Assembly: GCA_016744695.1 (NCBI GenBank)
Contig: JADGDV010000006.1
Span: 62,001-126,000 of the forward strand
Reading direction: 5' to 3'
DNA: 64,000 nucleotides
DNA from: Hahellaceae bacterium
Lineage (GTDB): Bacteria; Pseudomonadota; Gammaproteobacteria; Pseudomonadales; Oleiphilaceae
In this document: in pieces, positions 44,770 through 55,540 of the stretch
Numbering within the stretch: position 1 is the stretch's first letter
Layout of the letters: each line of letters begins with the position of its first letter
Made by a program: the position numbers and the translations under genes
The notes under the pieces: generated by a model
Seen by the model: the letters and a program-made list of their open reading frames with translations, nothing else
Database searches by the model: none
Told to the model about the DNA's origin: nothing

Positions 44770-45585
44770 ATGAATGAGAAAAATATCCCTAGAGTAATTG
44801 GTTTAGCCGGTGTAGACAGCGGCGAAACAGCCGTAGCCCTTAAGAATGCACGAAGATTAGAGTGGCCAATGCTTTTAATGGCTATTTGGATCATCATAGA
44901 GTGGTATTTACAAGCAAAAGGCGCCGTCTCTGCCGAGATGGTATTAATAACCGACTGGTTTATTTGGGGCTTTTTCTTATTTGAAACAACACTACTCACG
45001 GCTTTAGTAAGGAACAAATCATATTACCTGATTAGTAACTGGGTCAATCTGGTGATTATTGTTCTTGGCTTCCCATTATTATGGGAAGCATTCCCTGCAG
45101 CTGGCGTACTACGAGCACTTCGCCTTATCGTGATGGCAGGCATCCTTATCCATATTTCCGGGACTGCCAGACGTATTCTTTCGCGGAATCACCTAGGCAC
45201 AACACTCCTTGTTGGCTTTATCATAACCGTAATGTCAGGCTTTTTAATTGCAGGCCTTGACCCCGCAATAGAAAGCCCATGGGATGGTATTTGGTGGGCA
45301 TGGGTTACTGTAACGACGGTTGGCTACGGTGATGTAGTACCTGCAAGTACAGAAGGTAGATTATTCGGTTCATTTTTGATTTTGATGGGTATCGGTATTT
45401 TCTCTATGCTCACCGCCAGTTTCTCTGCCTTTTTTGTCTCTCGGGATGAAAAAACCGCCGTACAACGAGAACAGCAAATTCTAGCAAAGCTAGAGTTAAT
45501 GGAAATGAAAATGCACCATATGGAAAAAGGGATCAACTACCTGACTAAAGTTCAGCAAGAGGCAAAGAAAAATCAACCTAATTGA
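44770..45585 (+). CDS. Voltage-gated-like potassium channel
   Basis: Ion channel of 271 residues. Residues 20-165 contain several helices of a VIC-type sensor region, including LRALRLIVMAGILIH with repeated Arg as in S4. The pore helix and selectivity filter TTVGYGD lie near 190, followed by the last helix (LFGSFLILMGIGIFSMLTASFSAFF). A charged, probable coiled-coil tail (EQQILAKLELMEMKMHHMEKG) follows. It conducts K+ by the filter. The end overlaps the convergent HDOD gene by 13 bases. Confidence 0.88.
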   Translation: MNEKNIPRVIGLAGVDSGETAVALKNARRLEWPMLLMAIWIIIEWYLQAKGAVSAEMVLITDWFIWGFFLFETTLLTALVRNKSYYLISNWVNLVIIVLGFPLLWEAFPAAGVLRALRLIVMAGILIHISGTARRILSRNHLGTTLLVGFIITVMSGFLIAGLDPAIESPWDGIWWAWVTVTTVGYGDVVPASTEGRLFGSFLILMGIGIFSMLTASFSAFFVSRDEKTAVQREQQILAKLELMEMKMHHMEKGINYLTKVQQEAKKNQPN

Positions 45586-46853
45586 AAATCAGGCCCTAAC
45601 ACTTGTTGAATTTCTTCAATTTTATGACGAGCTTCAACCATTACTTTTAAACTTCTCTCAGGTGTTAAACCACCGTTAGCCAGTTTTCTAAAAGCAGGCA
45701 CCTGATTGAACGGAGGCAAATCATTACGCTTTGGACAACCAATAAGTGCATGCATTTGAGCGACAATAATAATGTCCGTATAGCCTGCGACATCACTCCC
45801 GGAATCAAAGGTCCACTCTTCTGCTTTTGATACCACTTCTATCAAGTCTTGAGGAAAGCCCCAATGCTCTAAAATGGTACAACCGATCTCCCCTCTCAGT
45901 TCATCTATTGCTTCTTTAAGCGCCGTTTCATCTGCATATAAGTCAGGGAAGTTTTCAGCGTAGGTAATCACAGGAATAGCACCTACATCATGAATCAGGC
46001 CAGCTAGCATCGCATGGTCTTTATTCAGACCTGGCGTCAGCTCTGCCAACACATAAGCAATAGACGCGACTTCACGAGAGTGACTCCACAACTCAGCCAT
46101 CGCTTTTTTCAATTCTGGTTTTTTGCTTCTAAAAAGCTCTCGCATTGCAAAAACAGTGACCAATTGTTGGGTCGTCTGAATCCCTAGACGAATAACCGAG
46201 TCACGACACGATGTCACGTCATTAAAGCCTCTATAAAGAGGGCTATTACAAGATTTAATTAACTTAACAGCCATCGCAGGGTCTGCATTCACGACCTTTG
46301 CAATATCTTCAGCGGATGTTTCTTCTTTTTCGGCTATTTGTCGAATACGGTAAGCAACATCAGGCAAACTTGGCAAAGTAAAGTTATTAGTTTTGAGGTC
46401 ATGATAAAAGTTCATTAACACGTTATACGTGCCCTCTGAACTATCAGTACTTCCGTCATCAACCTCAAAAGCAACATCAATCTCTTCGTTGACCACTGGC
46501 GCTTCTTTCAACAAGCTATTAAGAACGTCTTGTTCAATAACTAAAAATTCAACATCAGTTAGTGCTCTAACGTTATATTGTCTCGGCTGCAGGTGAGCAA
46601 TCGCGGCACTCGCATTTTCAGTGCCAGCCTCAATCTCTCTTGTGCGGCCATCGGGCGCTTCAAGCTCTACCTTGCCATTTAAGAGAAAATATTCATGATG
46701 ATCGCTGGTGCCACGCTCAAGTACCGATTTTCGTTTTTTGAACGATGAGAAATGCGCCTTATGCGATAACAGAATTCTCTGATTTTCAGATAAACGGTCA
46801 AGAGGGCGAAATTTTTTAAGCATTTCTGCATTGAGCTGAATCATGACGGGCAT
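45573..46853 (-). CDS. cNMP-binding domain plus HDOD domain signalling protein
   Basis: A protein of 426 residues. Residues 15-120 are a cyclic-nucleotide-binding-like beta-barrel (FSSFKKRKSVLERGTSDHHEYFLLNGKVEL). Residues 155-345 are an HDOD domain (LPSLPDVAYRIRQIAEKEETSAEDIAKVVNADPAM, GLIHDVGAI), which usually lacks phosphohydrolase activity but assembles signalling complexes. The cNMP barrel lacks the clear RxA phosphate-binding motif, so it may not bind cAMP. The ATG at 46853 has AGG eight bases upstream. It overlaps the K+ channel end by 13 bases. The role may be in stress or motility signalling. Confidence 0.82.
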   Translation of the reverse strand: MPVMIQLNAEMLKKFRPLDRLSENQRILLSHKAHFSSFKKRKSVLERGTSDHHEYFLLNGKVELEAPDGRTREIEAGTENASAAIAHLQPRQYNVRALTDVEFLVIEQDVLNSLLKEAPVVNEEIDVAFEVDDGSTDSSEGTYNVLMNFYHDLKTNNFTLPSLPDVAYRIRQIAEKEETSAEDIAKVVNADPAMAVKLIKSCNSPLYRGFNDVTSCRDSVIRLGIQTTQQLVTVFAMRELFRSKKPELKKAMAELWSHSREVASIAYVLAELTPGLNKDHAMLAGLIHDVGAIPVITYAENFPDLYADETALKEAIDELRGEIGCTILEHWGFPQDLIEVVSKAEEWTFDSGSDVAGYTDIIIVAQMHALIGCPKRNDLPPFNQVPAFRKLANGGLTPERSLKVMVEARHKIEEIQQVLGPDFQLG

Positions 46854-47064
46854 TAACAGAACCTATTCCTTGATGATATTTAGGCCATTCTCAATAAAAG
46901 TCTAACAGGTATTACTTTGATTGTACGATAGAATTCAAAGAACTCCTCATGAGAGTATTAATTCCATCCATCATCTCTGGTATGCTTGCAATATTGCGTA
47001 CCTAAACATATTGCGACTAATTGTCACTATTACTTTTTACTACGACGTTCAGGAATAAGACCTC

Positions 47065-48909
47065 ATGCCAATATACCGCTCCAAAACATCTACAGCCGGC
47101 CGCAACATGGCTGGAGCTCGTGCTTTATGGCGCGCTACAGGAATGAAAGATGACGATTTCAAAAAACCGATCATTGCGGTTGCCAATTCGTTTACACAGT
47201 TTGTTCCCGGCCACGTTCATTTAAAAGATTTAGGGCAGCTAGTCTGTAGAGAAATTGAAAAAGCAGGCGGTGTTGCGAAAGAGTTTGATACCATAGCCAT
47301 TGATGATGGTATCGCAATGGGCCATGACGGCATGTTATATAGCCTGCCTTCTCGTGACTTAATTGCAGACTCTGTAGAGTATATGGTTAATGGTCACTGT
47401 GCCGATGCCTTGGTCTGCATATCTAATTGCGACAAAATCACACCAGGCATGGTGAATGCGGCATTACGCCTAAACATTCCTACTATTTTTGTATCTGGCG
47501 GCCCAATGGAGGCAGGCAAGACTAAACTGTCTGAACATAAGCTTGACCTTGTAGATGCTATGGTGATTGCGGCTGACCCAGACGCTGACGATGAGTTAGT
47601 TGAAGAATACGAGCGTAGTGCCTGCCCTACCTGTGGTTCATGCTCAGGGATGTTCACAGCAAACTCAATGAACTGTCTCACCGAAGCCATCGGCTTGTCT
47701 TTACCCGGAAACGGCACTGTACTGGCCACTCACGCCGATCGTGAACAACTATTCCTTGATGCAGGCAGAACGATCGTCGATATTACCCGTCGCTATTATG
47801 AGCAAGATGATGAATCAGTACTACCCCGTTCAATAGCTAGTCGAAAAGCATTCGAAAATGCCATGACCCTTGATATTGCAATGGGCGGCTCAACCAATAC
47901 CATTTTACACCTATTGGCTGCGGCTCAGGAAGCAGGTGTAGATTTCGATTTAAAACAAATGAATGCGCTTTCTCATAAAGTACCTCAGCTTTGTAAAGTG
48001 GCACCTAACTCTCCCGACTACCATATGGAAGACGTGCACCGAGCAGGTGGCATCATGGCTATTTTAGGTGAACTGGATCGTGCTGGCTTACTGCATACAG
48101 ACCTACCAACTGTTCACTCCAAAACCATGGCTGAAGCATTAGATAAATGGGACATTATGCGAAATAATGACCCTGCTGTTGCAGAGTTTTATAAGGCAGG
48201 CCCTGGAGGCGTTCCAACACAAACGGCCTTCAGCCAAAGTACACGCTGGCCTAGCTTGGACGGAGATAGAGAAACCGGTTGTATTCGCTCAAAAGAAAAC
48301 GCTTATTCTCAAGAAGGTGGCTTAGCCGTACTTTATGGCAATATTGCAGAAGATGGCTGTGTTGTAAAAACGGCTGGGGTCGATGAATCTATTCTATTGT
48401 TCAATGGCACAGCAAAGATATTTGAAAGCCAAGATGATTCAGTTGCAGCCATACTCGCTGACCAGGTAAAAGAAGGCGATGTTGTTATTATTCGCTACGA
48501 AGGCCCTAAAGGTGGACCGGGCATGCAGGAAATGCTCTATCCAACCAGCTACCTTAAATCTAAGGGTTTAGGTAAAGCATGCGCCCTACTGACTGATGGT
48601 CGTTTTTCTGGTGGTACTTCTGGTCTTTCAATTGGTCACGCATCACCTGAAGCTGCATCAGGTGGCGCTATTGGTCTGATAGAAGAAGGTGACGGCATAA
48701 CTATTGATATTCCAAACCGAACAATCAATGTTAATGTGAGTGATGAAGAACTAGCCACTCGAAGAGCCGCAATGGATGCTAAAGGTAAAGATGGCTGGAA
48801 GCCTGCTTTACCACGCAAGCGTAAGGTATCTGCTGCGCTTAAAGCGTATGCTATGTTGGCAACGAGTGCGGATAAAGGTGCCGTTAGAAACTTAGATATG
48901 TTGGATTAA
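47065..48909 (+). CDS. ilvD: Dihydroxy-acid dehydratase IlvD
   Basis: Iron-sulfur enzyme of 614 residues in valine, leucine and isoleucine synthesis that dehydrates 2,3-dihydroxy-isovalerate or -methylvalerate. Cluster cysteines are in [10 protein letters not shown] and [19 protein letters not shown]. The C-terminal [17 protein letters not shown] region is conserved. The ATG at 47065 follows a CAGGAATAAG leader. It is monocistronic, ending in a palindromic GTAGGGTG repeat before folA. Confidence 0.97.
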   Translation: MPIYRSKTSTAGRNMAGARALWRATGMKDDDFKKPIIAVANSFTQFVPGHVHLKDLGQLVCREIEKAGGVAKEFDTIAIDDGIAMGHDGMLYSLPSRDLIADSVEYMVNGHCADALVCISNCDKITPGMVNAALRLNIPTIFVSGGPMEAGKTKLSEHKLDLVDAMVIAADPDADDELVEEYERSACPTCGSCSGMFTANSMNCLTEAIGLSLPGNGTVLATHADREQLFLDAGRTIVDITRRYYEQDDESVLPRSIASRKAFENAMTLDIAMGGSTNTILHLLAAAQEAGVDFDLKQMNALSHKVPQLCKVAPNSPDYHMEDVHRAGGIMAILGELDRAGLLHTDLPTVHSKTMAEALDKWDIMRNNDPAVAEFYKAGPGGVPTQTAFSQSTRWPSLDGDRETGCIRSKENAYSQEGGLAVLYGNIAEDGCVVKTAGVDESILLFNGTAKIFESQDDSVAAILADQVKEGDVVIIRYEGPKGGPGMQEMLYPTSYLKSKGLGKACALLTDGRFSGGTSGLSIGHASPEAASGGAIGLIEEGDGITIDIPNRTINVNVSDEELATRRAAMDAKGKDGWKPALPRKRKVSAALKAYAMLATSADKGAVRNLDMLD

Positions 48910-48917
48910 TTATTCGT

Positions 48918-48944
48918 CGTAGGGTGTGCCGTGCGCACCCTACG
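48918..48944. repeat. GTAGGGTG-family repeat, palindromic copy
   Basis: GTAGGGTGTGCCGTGCGCAC(C) at 48919-48939 is extended by CTACG so that CGTAGGGTG and CACCCTACG form a 9-bp hairpin. It lies between the convergent ilvD and folA genes and could act as a bidirectional terminator-like hairpin. Confidence 0.8.
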
Positions 48945-48954
48945 TACTATTACC

Positions 48955-49458
48955 TTACTTACGATCATAGGCAATAAAACTGTAATCATAAGGGTTAGGG
49001 TCTTCGGCCTTATAATCTTCTCGTGCCACTTCACTCCACTGCCCCCAGTCAACCTCAGTAAACCAAGCATCGCCTTCAACGTCAGCATGAACTTGCGTCA
49101 AATAAATACGGTCAACACTATTCAATGAAGTCTGATAAATTTGATCACCACCAATAATCATCACTTCATCCACACCATCAATTAATGCGGTGGCTTCTGC
49201 TTTAGCAAATGCCTCATCTAAGCTATGCACAACCGTTACGCCTGAGTGCTGCCAATCAGTATTGCGTGTAATAACAAGATTCAAACGGCCAGGTAACGGT
49301 TTTCCAATAGACTCGAATGTCTTACGCCCCATAATTATGGGTTTCCCCATGGTCACCGACTTAAAATACTTAAGATCATTAGGCAAATACCAAGGCAGTT
49401 TATTATTCCTACCTATCACTCGATTTTCAGCCATCGCAACAATAATTGACTTTTTCAT
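48955..49458 (-). CDS. folA: Dihydrofolate reductase FolA
   Basis: Reduces dihydrofolate to tetrahydrofolate with NADPH. The protein has 167 residues and family landmarks: AMAENRVIGRNNKLPWYLPNDL (active site with the acidic residue), TMGKPIIMGRKTFESIGKPLPGRLN and GGDQIYQTSLNSVDRIYLT. thyA, which produces dihydrofolate, lies 4 kb away. The ATG at 49458 is at the start of MKKSIIVAMAENR. It shares the repeat-containing intergenic region with ilvD. Confidence 0.96.
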   Translation of the reverse strand: MKKSIIVAMAENRVIGRNNKLPWYLPNDLKYFKSVTMGKPIIMGRKTFESIGKPLPGRLNLVITRNTDWQHSGVTVVHSLDEAFAKAEATALIDGVDEVMIIGGDQIYQTSLNSVDRIYLTQVHADVEGDAWFTEVDWGQWSEVAREDYKAEDPNPYDYSFIAYDRK

Positions 49459-49678
49459 ACCTCAAACAACCCTCATAGTCGGCAATTTTAATATCTAAAT
49501 CTATTTTACGTTATCAACACGTTTAAGAAACCTCGCATAACCGAAAATCATGTCTATTCTTAAAGAAAATAAAACTTAAACGATTATAACAAAGGGAATT
49601 GGGCTAATTTCATCGCCTCACCCACTTTAATCGTACCTAATTTAGATATTACTAAGTGATGCTCGGGAGCCAAGATAC

Positions 49679-52600
49679 ATGAAGATCAACATGCCGGTCA
49701 CGGATAACGAGATTAATTTTGCAGAAGAAGACACTCTCGTTTCAATAACAGACCTCAAAGGAACAATCACCTACGTTAACCAAGAATTCATTGATGTCAG
49801 TGGTTTCACTGAAGCTGAACTTATTGGTAAGAACCACAACATGGTTCGCCACCCCGACATGCCTCCCGAAGCATTTCAAGATTTATGGGATACCCTAAAA
49901 GCAGGAAAACCCTGGGTTCAAATGGTAAAAAACCGTTGTAAAAATGGTGATTATTACTGGGTTAAAGCAAATGTTACACCGGTATGGAAAGACGGTAATA
50001 TTGTTGAATACATGTCAGTAAGGGCAAAACCGACCCGTGAAGAAATTACGGCAGCGATAGGTGCACTCCAACTTGTTAAAGATGGCAAACTAAAGCTTGT
50101 TAATGGTAACCCTGTTAAAACAGGATTATCAGCATTAATGAACAAATTTGGCAATATCAAATTAAAGCATCAGTTCATAACGATTGGCGTTATTTTCGCC
50201 TTTTTGATCATATCCATTGCAGCTCAACTAAAAATTCAGAACGATAACGTAAATTTTTCAAAAAAAGAGTTACTAGGTAGCGAGTATGTTCGACCTATTC
50301 GCCAATTACTTGAACTAGTACCTCAGCACAGAGGTATGACTAACGCATTCCTCAAAGGTAATAAAGATTTTGAAAGCAAGATACTTCAGCGTCGTAATGA
50401 CATTGAAGATGCCTTCAGATTCGCCTTCGAGATTGACGAACAAATAGGCACTCAACTCAAGACAACTGATGACCTTAATAAAATATATAATGACTGGAAA
50501 TCACTTAAATCACTCGCATTTTCACTTACCTCAGCTCAGAGTTTCACTCGCCACACAGAGCTGATTAATGAAATTTTAGAGCTCATTATTCATGTAGGGG
50601 ATACATCTAACTTAGTACTTGATCCGGAGCTAGACAGCTACTACCTCATGGATCTTATCATCCATCAAATACCCCAACTGGTAGAGTATATGGGGCAGGC
50701 GCGGGGAATTGGGGCAGGCATTATAGCTATTAATAGCGAAATTCCTGAATATCAGAAAGAAAAGTTAGTCCACCTTATTGTTGCACTAGAAATTACTCAT
50801 AAAGGAATTAGTGCCGCATATAATAATGGGGCAAACGCAAATAAAGAAATATCTAAAATATTGGGCACTCAGGACACTAAAGCCGAAGCCGCTATTGTTA
50901 GTTTTATTAATTTAGTCACAGAAGTGAAAAATGGAGAGTACTCAGGTGACGCACAAAACTTCTTCAACACTGGTTCTGCAGCCATCAATGAGTCATTTAA
51001 ACTATATGATCAGTCTGATGACTTGCTACACCTCCTGCTTGAAAGGCGTATTAGCCATTTAAATTTAACCCTATATTCTATTATTTCAATCACTATTATA
51101 TCGATAATTCTCGTCTTTTTTACAGGCTTAACAGTAAGCCGCAATATTCTTCGAACAATTAAAGAAAGCCTAACTAATTTCGCTGCGATAAGCGGTGGGG
51201 ATTACAGTCAAACTCTTGAAACTAGAGGTAATAATGAGCTCTCTGACCTGACCCGAGCCATCACCACAATGAGAATTAAGATTGGCTTTGATGTTGAAGA
51301 TGCAACCAAGAAAGCGGCGGCATCCACTCGAATTAAGGAAGCATTAGATAATGTAAGCGCCAACGTTATGGTAGCTGACAGAGACCGTAATATTATTTAT
51401 ATGAACGAAGCGGTCATCAAAACACTTCAAAATGCAGAATCTGACATTCAAAAAGATCTTCCCGACTTTAATGTTTCTACATTAATGGGCACATCGATCG
51501 ACACTTTCCATAAAAACCCAGCACATCAAGAAAAATTGCTTGAAAATCTCACAACCACTTTTGATGCTGAATTACTGATAGGAGGTCGTAGCATGGACCT
51601 TTCCGTCAACCCCATCAGAAATGAGCAAGGCAACAGGCTAGGAACAGTCGTAGAGTGGACAGATCGTACGATTGAAGTGGGCATTGAAAGAGAAATTGAT
51701 GAAATTGTTGATGCGGCCTCTAAAGGAGACTTATCAAAACGTGTCTCACTCGAAGGAAAAGAAGGCTTCTTTGAAAAACTTAGCTTAGGCCTCAACCAGT
51801 TGCTTGAAAGCTCTTCATCATTCGTCTCTGATATAGGTCAGCTATTCTCTTCTCTATCTGAAGGTGACTTAACTCAACCCATAAACCAAGACTACCAAGG
51901 TGATTTCGAAACAATAAAAGTTGATGCGAATAACACACTTAATAAACTAACAGAAATATTAACCCAAATTAGGGAAGCCGCAAATACCGTTCATACGGCG
52001 GCTAATGAAATCGCTCAGGGCAATACGGATCTCAGCCAGAGAACCGAAGAACAAGCTAGCTCTCTGGAAGAAACCGCATCCAGTATGGAGGAGATTACGG
52101 CGACAGTTAAACAAAGTTCAGATAACTCCAACGAAGCTAACCAACTTGCAACGGAAGCAAAAGGTAAGGCCGAGCAAGGAGGAAGCACCGTTCAGGAAGC
52201 GGTTGGTGCAATGAAAGAAATACTCACGTCGAGCAACCGAATTAATGACATTATCGGTGTAATTGATGAAATTGCCTTCCAAACCAACCTTCTGGCGTTA
52301 AACGCAGCCGTTGAAGCAGCAAGAGCCGGTGAGCAAGGTCGAGGTTTTGCGGTAGTTGCTGGCGAGGTACGTAACCTATCTAAGCGCTCTGCTGACGCAG
52401 CGAAAGAAATTAAAGATTTAATCAGGGATAGTGTCGTTAAAGTAGAGACAGGTTCTACTTTAGTGAATGAATCAGGTGATACATTAAGCTCGATTGTTCA
52501 TGCAGTAGACCGCGTTGCTGGCATGATAGCTGAAGTTAATAATGCTGCAGCAGAACAAACCTCAGGTATAGAACAAATAAACCAAGCCGTTGCACAAATG

Positions 52601-52855
52601 GACGAGATGACGCAACAAAACGCCGCTCTAGTTGAAGAGGCTTCTGCAGCCAGTGAAGCGATGTCGGAACAAGCATCAAGTATGAACAGGCTGATAGGGT
52701 TCTTCAAAATAGGAGATTTCACAGCGGAGGCTACTCCGCCAGAACAAGCACCTGAGACTATTCAGACGTATAAACCTCAAACGACTGGAACAGCTAACTC
52801 AGGCGGAGGAAATGCAGCATCGTTCTCAAATAATGATGACTGGGAGGATTTTTAG
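49679..52855 (+). CDS. Methyl-accepting chemotaxis protein with PAS - periplasmic sensor - HAMP - PAS
   Basis: Chemoreceptor of 1058 residues. Residues 12-120 are an Aer-like PAS domain ([25 protein letters not shown]). A membrane helix (167-186), a periplasmic region of about 275 residues (predicted helical) and a second helix near 463-485 follow. A HAMP domain leads to a second PAS (570-660) and HAMP-like segments. The signalling hairpin contains [35 protein letters not shown]. The tail ends DDWEDF, a CheR/CheB-tether-like pentapeptide (xWExF). Redox or energy sensing is likely from the N-terminal PAS; the periplasmic ligand is unknown. The ATG at 49679 has GGGAG upstream. A second Met at residue 5 is possible. 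Confidence 0.9.
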   Translation: MKINMPVTDNEINFAEEDTLVSITDLKGTITYVNQEFIDVSGFTEAELIGKNHNMVRHPDMPPEAFQDLWDTLKAGKPWVQMVKNRCKNGDYYWVKANVTPVWKDGNIVEYMSVRAKPTREEITAAIGALQLVKDGKLKLVNGNPVKTGLSALMNKFGNIKLKHQFITIGVIFAFLIISIAAQLKIQNDNVNFSKKELLGSEYVRPIRQLLELVPQHRGMTNAFLKGNKDFESKILQRRNDIEDAFRFAFEIDEQIGTQLKTTDDLNKIYNDWKSLKSLAFSLTSAQSFTRHTELINEILELIIHVGDTSNLVLDPELDSYYLMDLIIHQIPQLVEYMGQARGIGAGIIAINSEIPEYQKEKLVHLIVALEITHKGISAAYNNGANANKEISKILGTQDTKAEAAIVSFINLVTEVKNGEYSGDAQNFFNTGSAAINESFKLYDQSDDLLHLLLERRISHLNLTLYSIISITIISIILVFFTGLTVSRNILRTIKESLTNFAAISGGDYSQTLETRGNNELSDLTRAITTMRIKIGFDVEDATKKAAASTRIKEALDNVSANVMVADRDRNIIYMNEAVIKTLQNAESDIQKDLPDFNVSTLMGTSIDTFHKNPAHQEKLLENLTTTFDAELLIGGRSMDLSVNPIRNEQGNRLGTVVEWTDRTIEVGIEREIDEIVDAASKGDLSKRVSLEGKEGFFEKLSLGLNQLLESSSSFVSDIGQLFSSLSEGDLTQPINQDYQGDFETIKVDANNTLNKLTEILTQIREAANTVHTAANEIAQGNTDLSQRTEEQASSLEETASSMEEITATVKQSSDNSNEANQLATEAKGKAEQGGSTVQEAVGAMKEILTSSNRINDIIGVIDEIAFQTNLLALNAAVEAARAGEQGRGFAVVAGEVRNLSKRSADAAKEIKDLIRDSVVKVETGSTLVNESGDTLSSIVHAVDRVAGMIAEVNNAAAEQTSGIEQINQAVAQMDEMTQQNAALVEEASAASEAMSEQASSMNRLIGFFKIGDFTAEATPPEQAPETIQTYKPQTTGTANSGGGNAASFSNNDDWEDF

Positions 52856-52870
52856 AAAAATATAGACCCC

Positions 52871-52996
52871 GTAGCCGTGATGTAGGGAGGCACGACCGGA
52901 ATCAAGGGATTCACCATTGAGCTCTAAATATGCTCAATGGTGGTTTTAACTTTTTAGACAAATCCCCTTGATTCCGTTTTACTCCATCACGGCTAC
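52871..52996. repeat. Triple-nested inverted repeat between chemoreceptor and thyA
   Basis: Three stems are nested in 126 bases. Outer: GTAGCCGTGATG (52871-52882) with CATCACGGCTAC (52985-52996), 12 bp. Middle: CGGAATCAAGGG (52897-52908) with CCCTTGATTCCG (52965-52976), 12 bp. Inner: CACCATTGAGC (52912-52922) with GCTCAATGGTG (52932-52942), 11 bp, followed by a T-rich stretch. The inner hairpin can terminate the chemoreceptor gene. The full structure looks like a MITE-like or structured intergenic element with no coding content. Confidence 0.8.
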
Positions 52997-53016
52997 AGCT
53001 AATTTATAACCATGAT

Positions 53017-53868
53017 TTAAACAGAAAAAGGGTAAGCAATTGGCTCATGGTATTGATATCCACTTACCTCAAAATCATCTAACGTCACCCATGTTTCCAA
53101 ATCTTCAAGTGTCTTTATATCAGGGTTAATATGCAACTTAGGGGCAGCATAAGGCTCGCGCTTTAATTGCACATCTCGCATCAACGCTAACTGATCTTCA
53201 TATATGTGTGCATTTACAATCTTATGATATGCCCTACCCGCTTTATTCCCTGTAATCTGAGCCATTAATGCAAGAAAGGTAAATACCTGTATTTGATTAA
53301 AGTTCTGACCAAGCGGCACGTCACAAGAACGCTGTGATGATGTTAAGTACAGTATGCCGTCTAGCAATGAAAATGTATGTGTATGCATGCAAGGGCGCAA
53401 ACAACCCAAGTGAAACTCTCCAGGATTGTAAAAAGAAAGAATCTCCCCTCTATCATCTATCCCGTTCGATAAATCATCAACAATCTTTCGAAGTTGATCA
53501 ACCGTGCCGCCATCAGGCTTTTGCCATGCACGCCCTTGAACGCCGTACACGCGCCCCATATCATTCTCACCTGTACGATGAGGATTATTCAACCATGCTT
53601 CATTGTCATTGGCATTAGCCATCCATGTAGGTGTACCTAATGCTTTAAATTCAGCCGCATTATTAATACCCCTAATATACCCAAGCAACTCAGCTATCGC
53701 CGCCTTCCAGAAACTCTTACGTGTGGTTACCAAGGGGAATTCATTGGCAGCGACATTGTATTCCAAATCAGCATTAATAATGGTTAAGCAACGCTTCCCT
53801 GTTCGATCATTCTCAACCCACGTGCCTTCATCAACAATTCGCTGACATAAATCTAAATATGCTTTCAT
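53017..53868 (-). CDS. thyA: Thymidylate synthase ThyA
   Basis: Methylates dUMP to dTMP using methylenetetrahydrofolate. The protein has 283 residues, the Vibrio-type length rather than the 264 of E. coli. The catalytic Cys is in LRPCMHTH, and the dUMP-binding [12 protein letters not shown] is conserved, as are [12 protein letters not shown] and the C-terminal PIAYPFSV. The lgt stop and thyA start overlap in TAATG. folA is nearby but not co-transcribed. Confidence 0.97.
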   Translation of the reverse strand: MKAYLDLCQRIVDEGTWVENDRTGKRCLTIINADLEYNVAANEFPLVTTRKSFWKAAIAELLGYIRGINNAAEFKALGTPTWMANANDNEAWLNNPHRTGENDMGRVYGVQGRAWQKPDGGTVDQLRKIVDDLSNGIDDRGEILSFYNPGEFHLGCLRPCMHTHTFSLLDGILYLTSSQRSCDVPLGQNFNQIQVFTFLALMAQITGNKAGRAYHKIVNAHIYEDQLALMRDVQLKREPYAAPKLHINPDIKTLEDLETWVTLDDFEVSGYQYHEPIAYPFSV

Positions 53869-54665
53869 TACTGGCTACCTGCTAAGCGATTCATTTTATA
53901 TGCCCACACCATCATAACGATGCCAATTAAGACCATAGGCACCGATAGTAACTGCCCCATGGTTAACCAGTCCCAGGCAAGAAAGCCCAAATGCGCATCC
54001 GGCTGGCGAAAGAACTCAACAATAATACGGAAACAACCATAACAAAGAAGAAACAAGCCTGTCACAGCCATTCGAGGGCGCTGTTTAGACGAGAACCACC
54101 AAAGAATAGCAAATAAAGCAACACCTTCTAAAGCAAACTGATATAGCTGCGAAGGATGTCTTGGCAAATCTCCTCCCGTAGGAAAGACCATTGCCCATGA
54201 CACATCTGATACTCGCCCCCAGAGCTCTCCACCAATAAAATTACCTATGCGGCCCATACCTAAACCGATAGGTACTAAAGGTGCCACAAAGTCGGATATT
54301 TCAAAGAAAGTGCGACCTAATTGACGCCCAAACCAGATCATCGCGAGAACAACGCCAATCAAGCCTCCATGAAAAGACATTCCGCCTTCCCACACTTTGA
54401 ATAACCATAAGGGGTTATCTATAAAACGATCAAAATTGTAAAAGAATACATAACCAAACCGACCACCTAATACGACACCCATTGCGCAATAAAAAATAAG
54501 ATCGCCCATCTGCTCAGGCTTAATCGGTGACCATGATTTAGCCGCTCGTTTAGTGCCAAGAAACCAGGCTCCTGCAAAACCTATAAGGTAAGTAAGACCA
54601 TACCAGTGAATTTTTAAGGGGCCTAAAGATATGGCCACAGGGTCAATCTGAGGGTACTTCAACAT
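53868..54665 (-). CDS. lgt: Prolipoprotein diacylglyceryl transferase Lgt
   Basis: Inner-membrane enzyme of 265 residues that adds diacylglycerol from phosphatidylglycerol to the lipobox Cys of prolipoproteins. It has seven predicted helices and the Lgt signature [14 protein letters not shown] with the essential Arg, plus the N-terminal [11 protein letters not shown] with its His and [11 protein letters not shown]. The lgt-thyA order is common in Gammaproteobacteria. It begins 12 bases after the TauE-like gene on the same strand. Confidence 0.97.
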   Translation of the reverse strand: MLKYPQIDPVAISLGPLKIHWYGLTYLIGFAGAWFLGTKRAAKSWSPIKPEQMGDLIFYCAMGVVLGGRFGYVFFYNFDRFIDNPLWLFKVWEGGMSFHGGLIGVVLAMIWFGRQLGRTFFEISDFVAPLVPIGLGMGRIGNFIGGELWGRVSDVSWAMVFPTGGDLPRHPSQLYQFALEGVALFAILWWFSSKQRPRMAVTGLFLLCYGCFRIIVEFFRQPDAHLGFLAWDWLTMGQLLSVPMVLIGIVMMVWAYKMNRLAGSQ

Positions 54666-54677
54666 TAAAACTTTCCT

Positions 54678-55463
54678 TTAAGCCAACAAGAATTTTAAAC
54701 CTACAACAACCAGTAACACCGCAAAAATACGTTTTAACATAATAGGTGGCAATTTATGAGCTAACTTAGCACCGATACGGGCAAAATAAACACTGGTTAT
54801 GATAATACCAATAAAGGCAGGTAAATAGATAAAACCTGCACTCCACTCAGGTAAGGCTGGTTCGCCCCACCCTTTATATATGTTTGTAAGGGCTGCAGTA
54901 ATTGCAATCGGTAAACCACACGCAGCAGATGTACCCACCGCTTGCTGCATACGCACATTACACCAAGACAAAAAAGGCACCGATAATGAGCCGCCACCAA
55001 TACCGAATATTGCAGAAGCCCAACCAATACCAGTGCCTACACCGACTAAACCTGAATTACCTGGAATATCACGACCCGGTTTTGGTTTTAAACCAAGACC
55101 CATTTGAACGGCCATTAACAAAGCAAAAACACCGATAATTTTTTGTAACACTGGCCCACTTAATTCTGCGGCCGTATAAACACCTAATACCGCACCAAGT
55201 ACAATACCGACAGCCATCGGTTTAAATATATCCCAGCGCACGCCCTTTTTTTCCTGATGTGCTTTCACGGAACTCATTGAAGTGAAAACAATCGTGGCTA
55301 GGGATGTGCCTATTGCCATGTGCGTCAGTACATCGGGGGAAATACCCTGATAAGCAAAGCTAATCACTAAAACAGGCACGATGATCAAACCACCACCAAT
55401 ACCAAATAAACCTGCCAGTAATCCGGCTACTGCGCCAAGCGCCAAGTAAAGCAACAGAATCAT
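54678..55463 (-). CDS. TauE/SafE family sulfite exporter-like membrane protein
   Basis: A protein of 261 residues with about eight helices arranged as two internal repeats. The repeats share GLLAGLFGIGGGLIIVPVL and GIGWASAIFGIGGGSLSVPFL, the glycine-rich family pattern. Members export sulfite, sulfoacetate or other organosulfonates, but substrates vary. The ATG at 55463 is preferred because AGGGGG lies about seven bases upstream; the ATG at 55499 would add 12 residues. It is co-directional with lgt and divergent from the NRDE gene. Confidence 0.9.
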   Translation of the reverse strand: MILLLYLALGAVAGLLAGLFGIGGGLIIVPVLVISFAYQGISPDVLTHMAIGTSLATIVFTSMSSVKAHQEKKGVRWDIFKPMAVGIVLGAVLGVYTAAELSGPVLQKIIGVFALLMAVQMGLGLKPKPGRDIPGNSGLVGVGTGIGWASAIFGIGGGSLSVPFLSWCNVRMQQAVGTSAACGLPIAITAALTNIYKGWGEPALPEWSAGFIYLPAFIGIIITSVYFARIGAKLAHKLPPIMLKRIFAVLLVVVGLKFLLA

Positions 55464-55540
55464 CAACAATCCCCCTTCTAAAAGAATGGTATAATACACA
55501 AGTATTGGACGTAATTTTTGTATTTTTTTGAGTACTTGCT

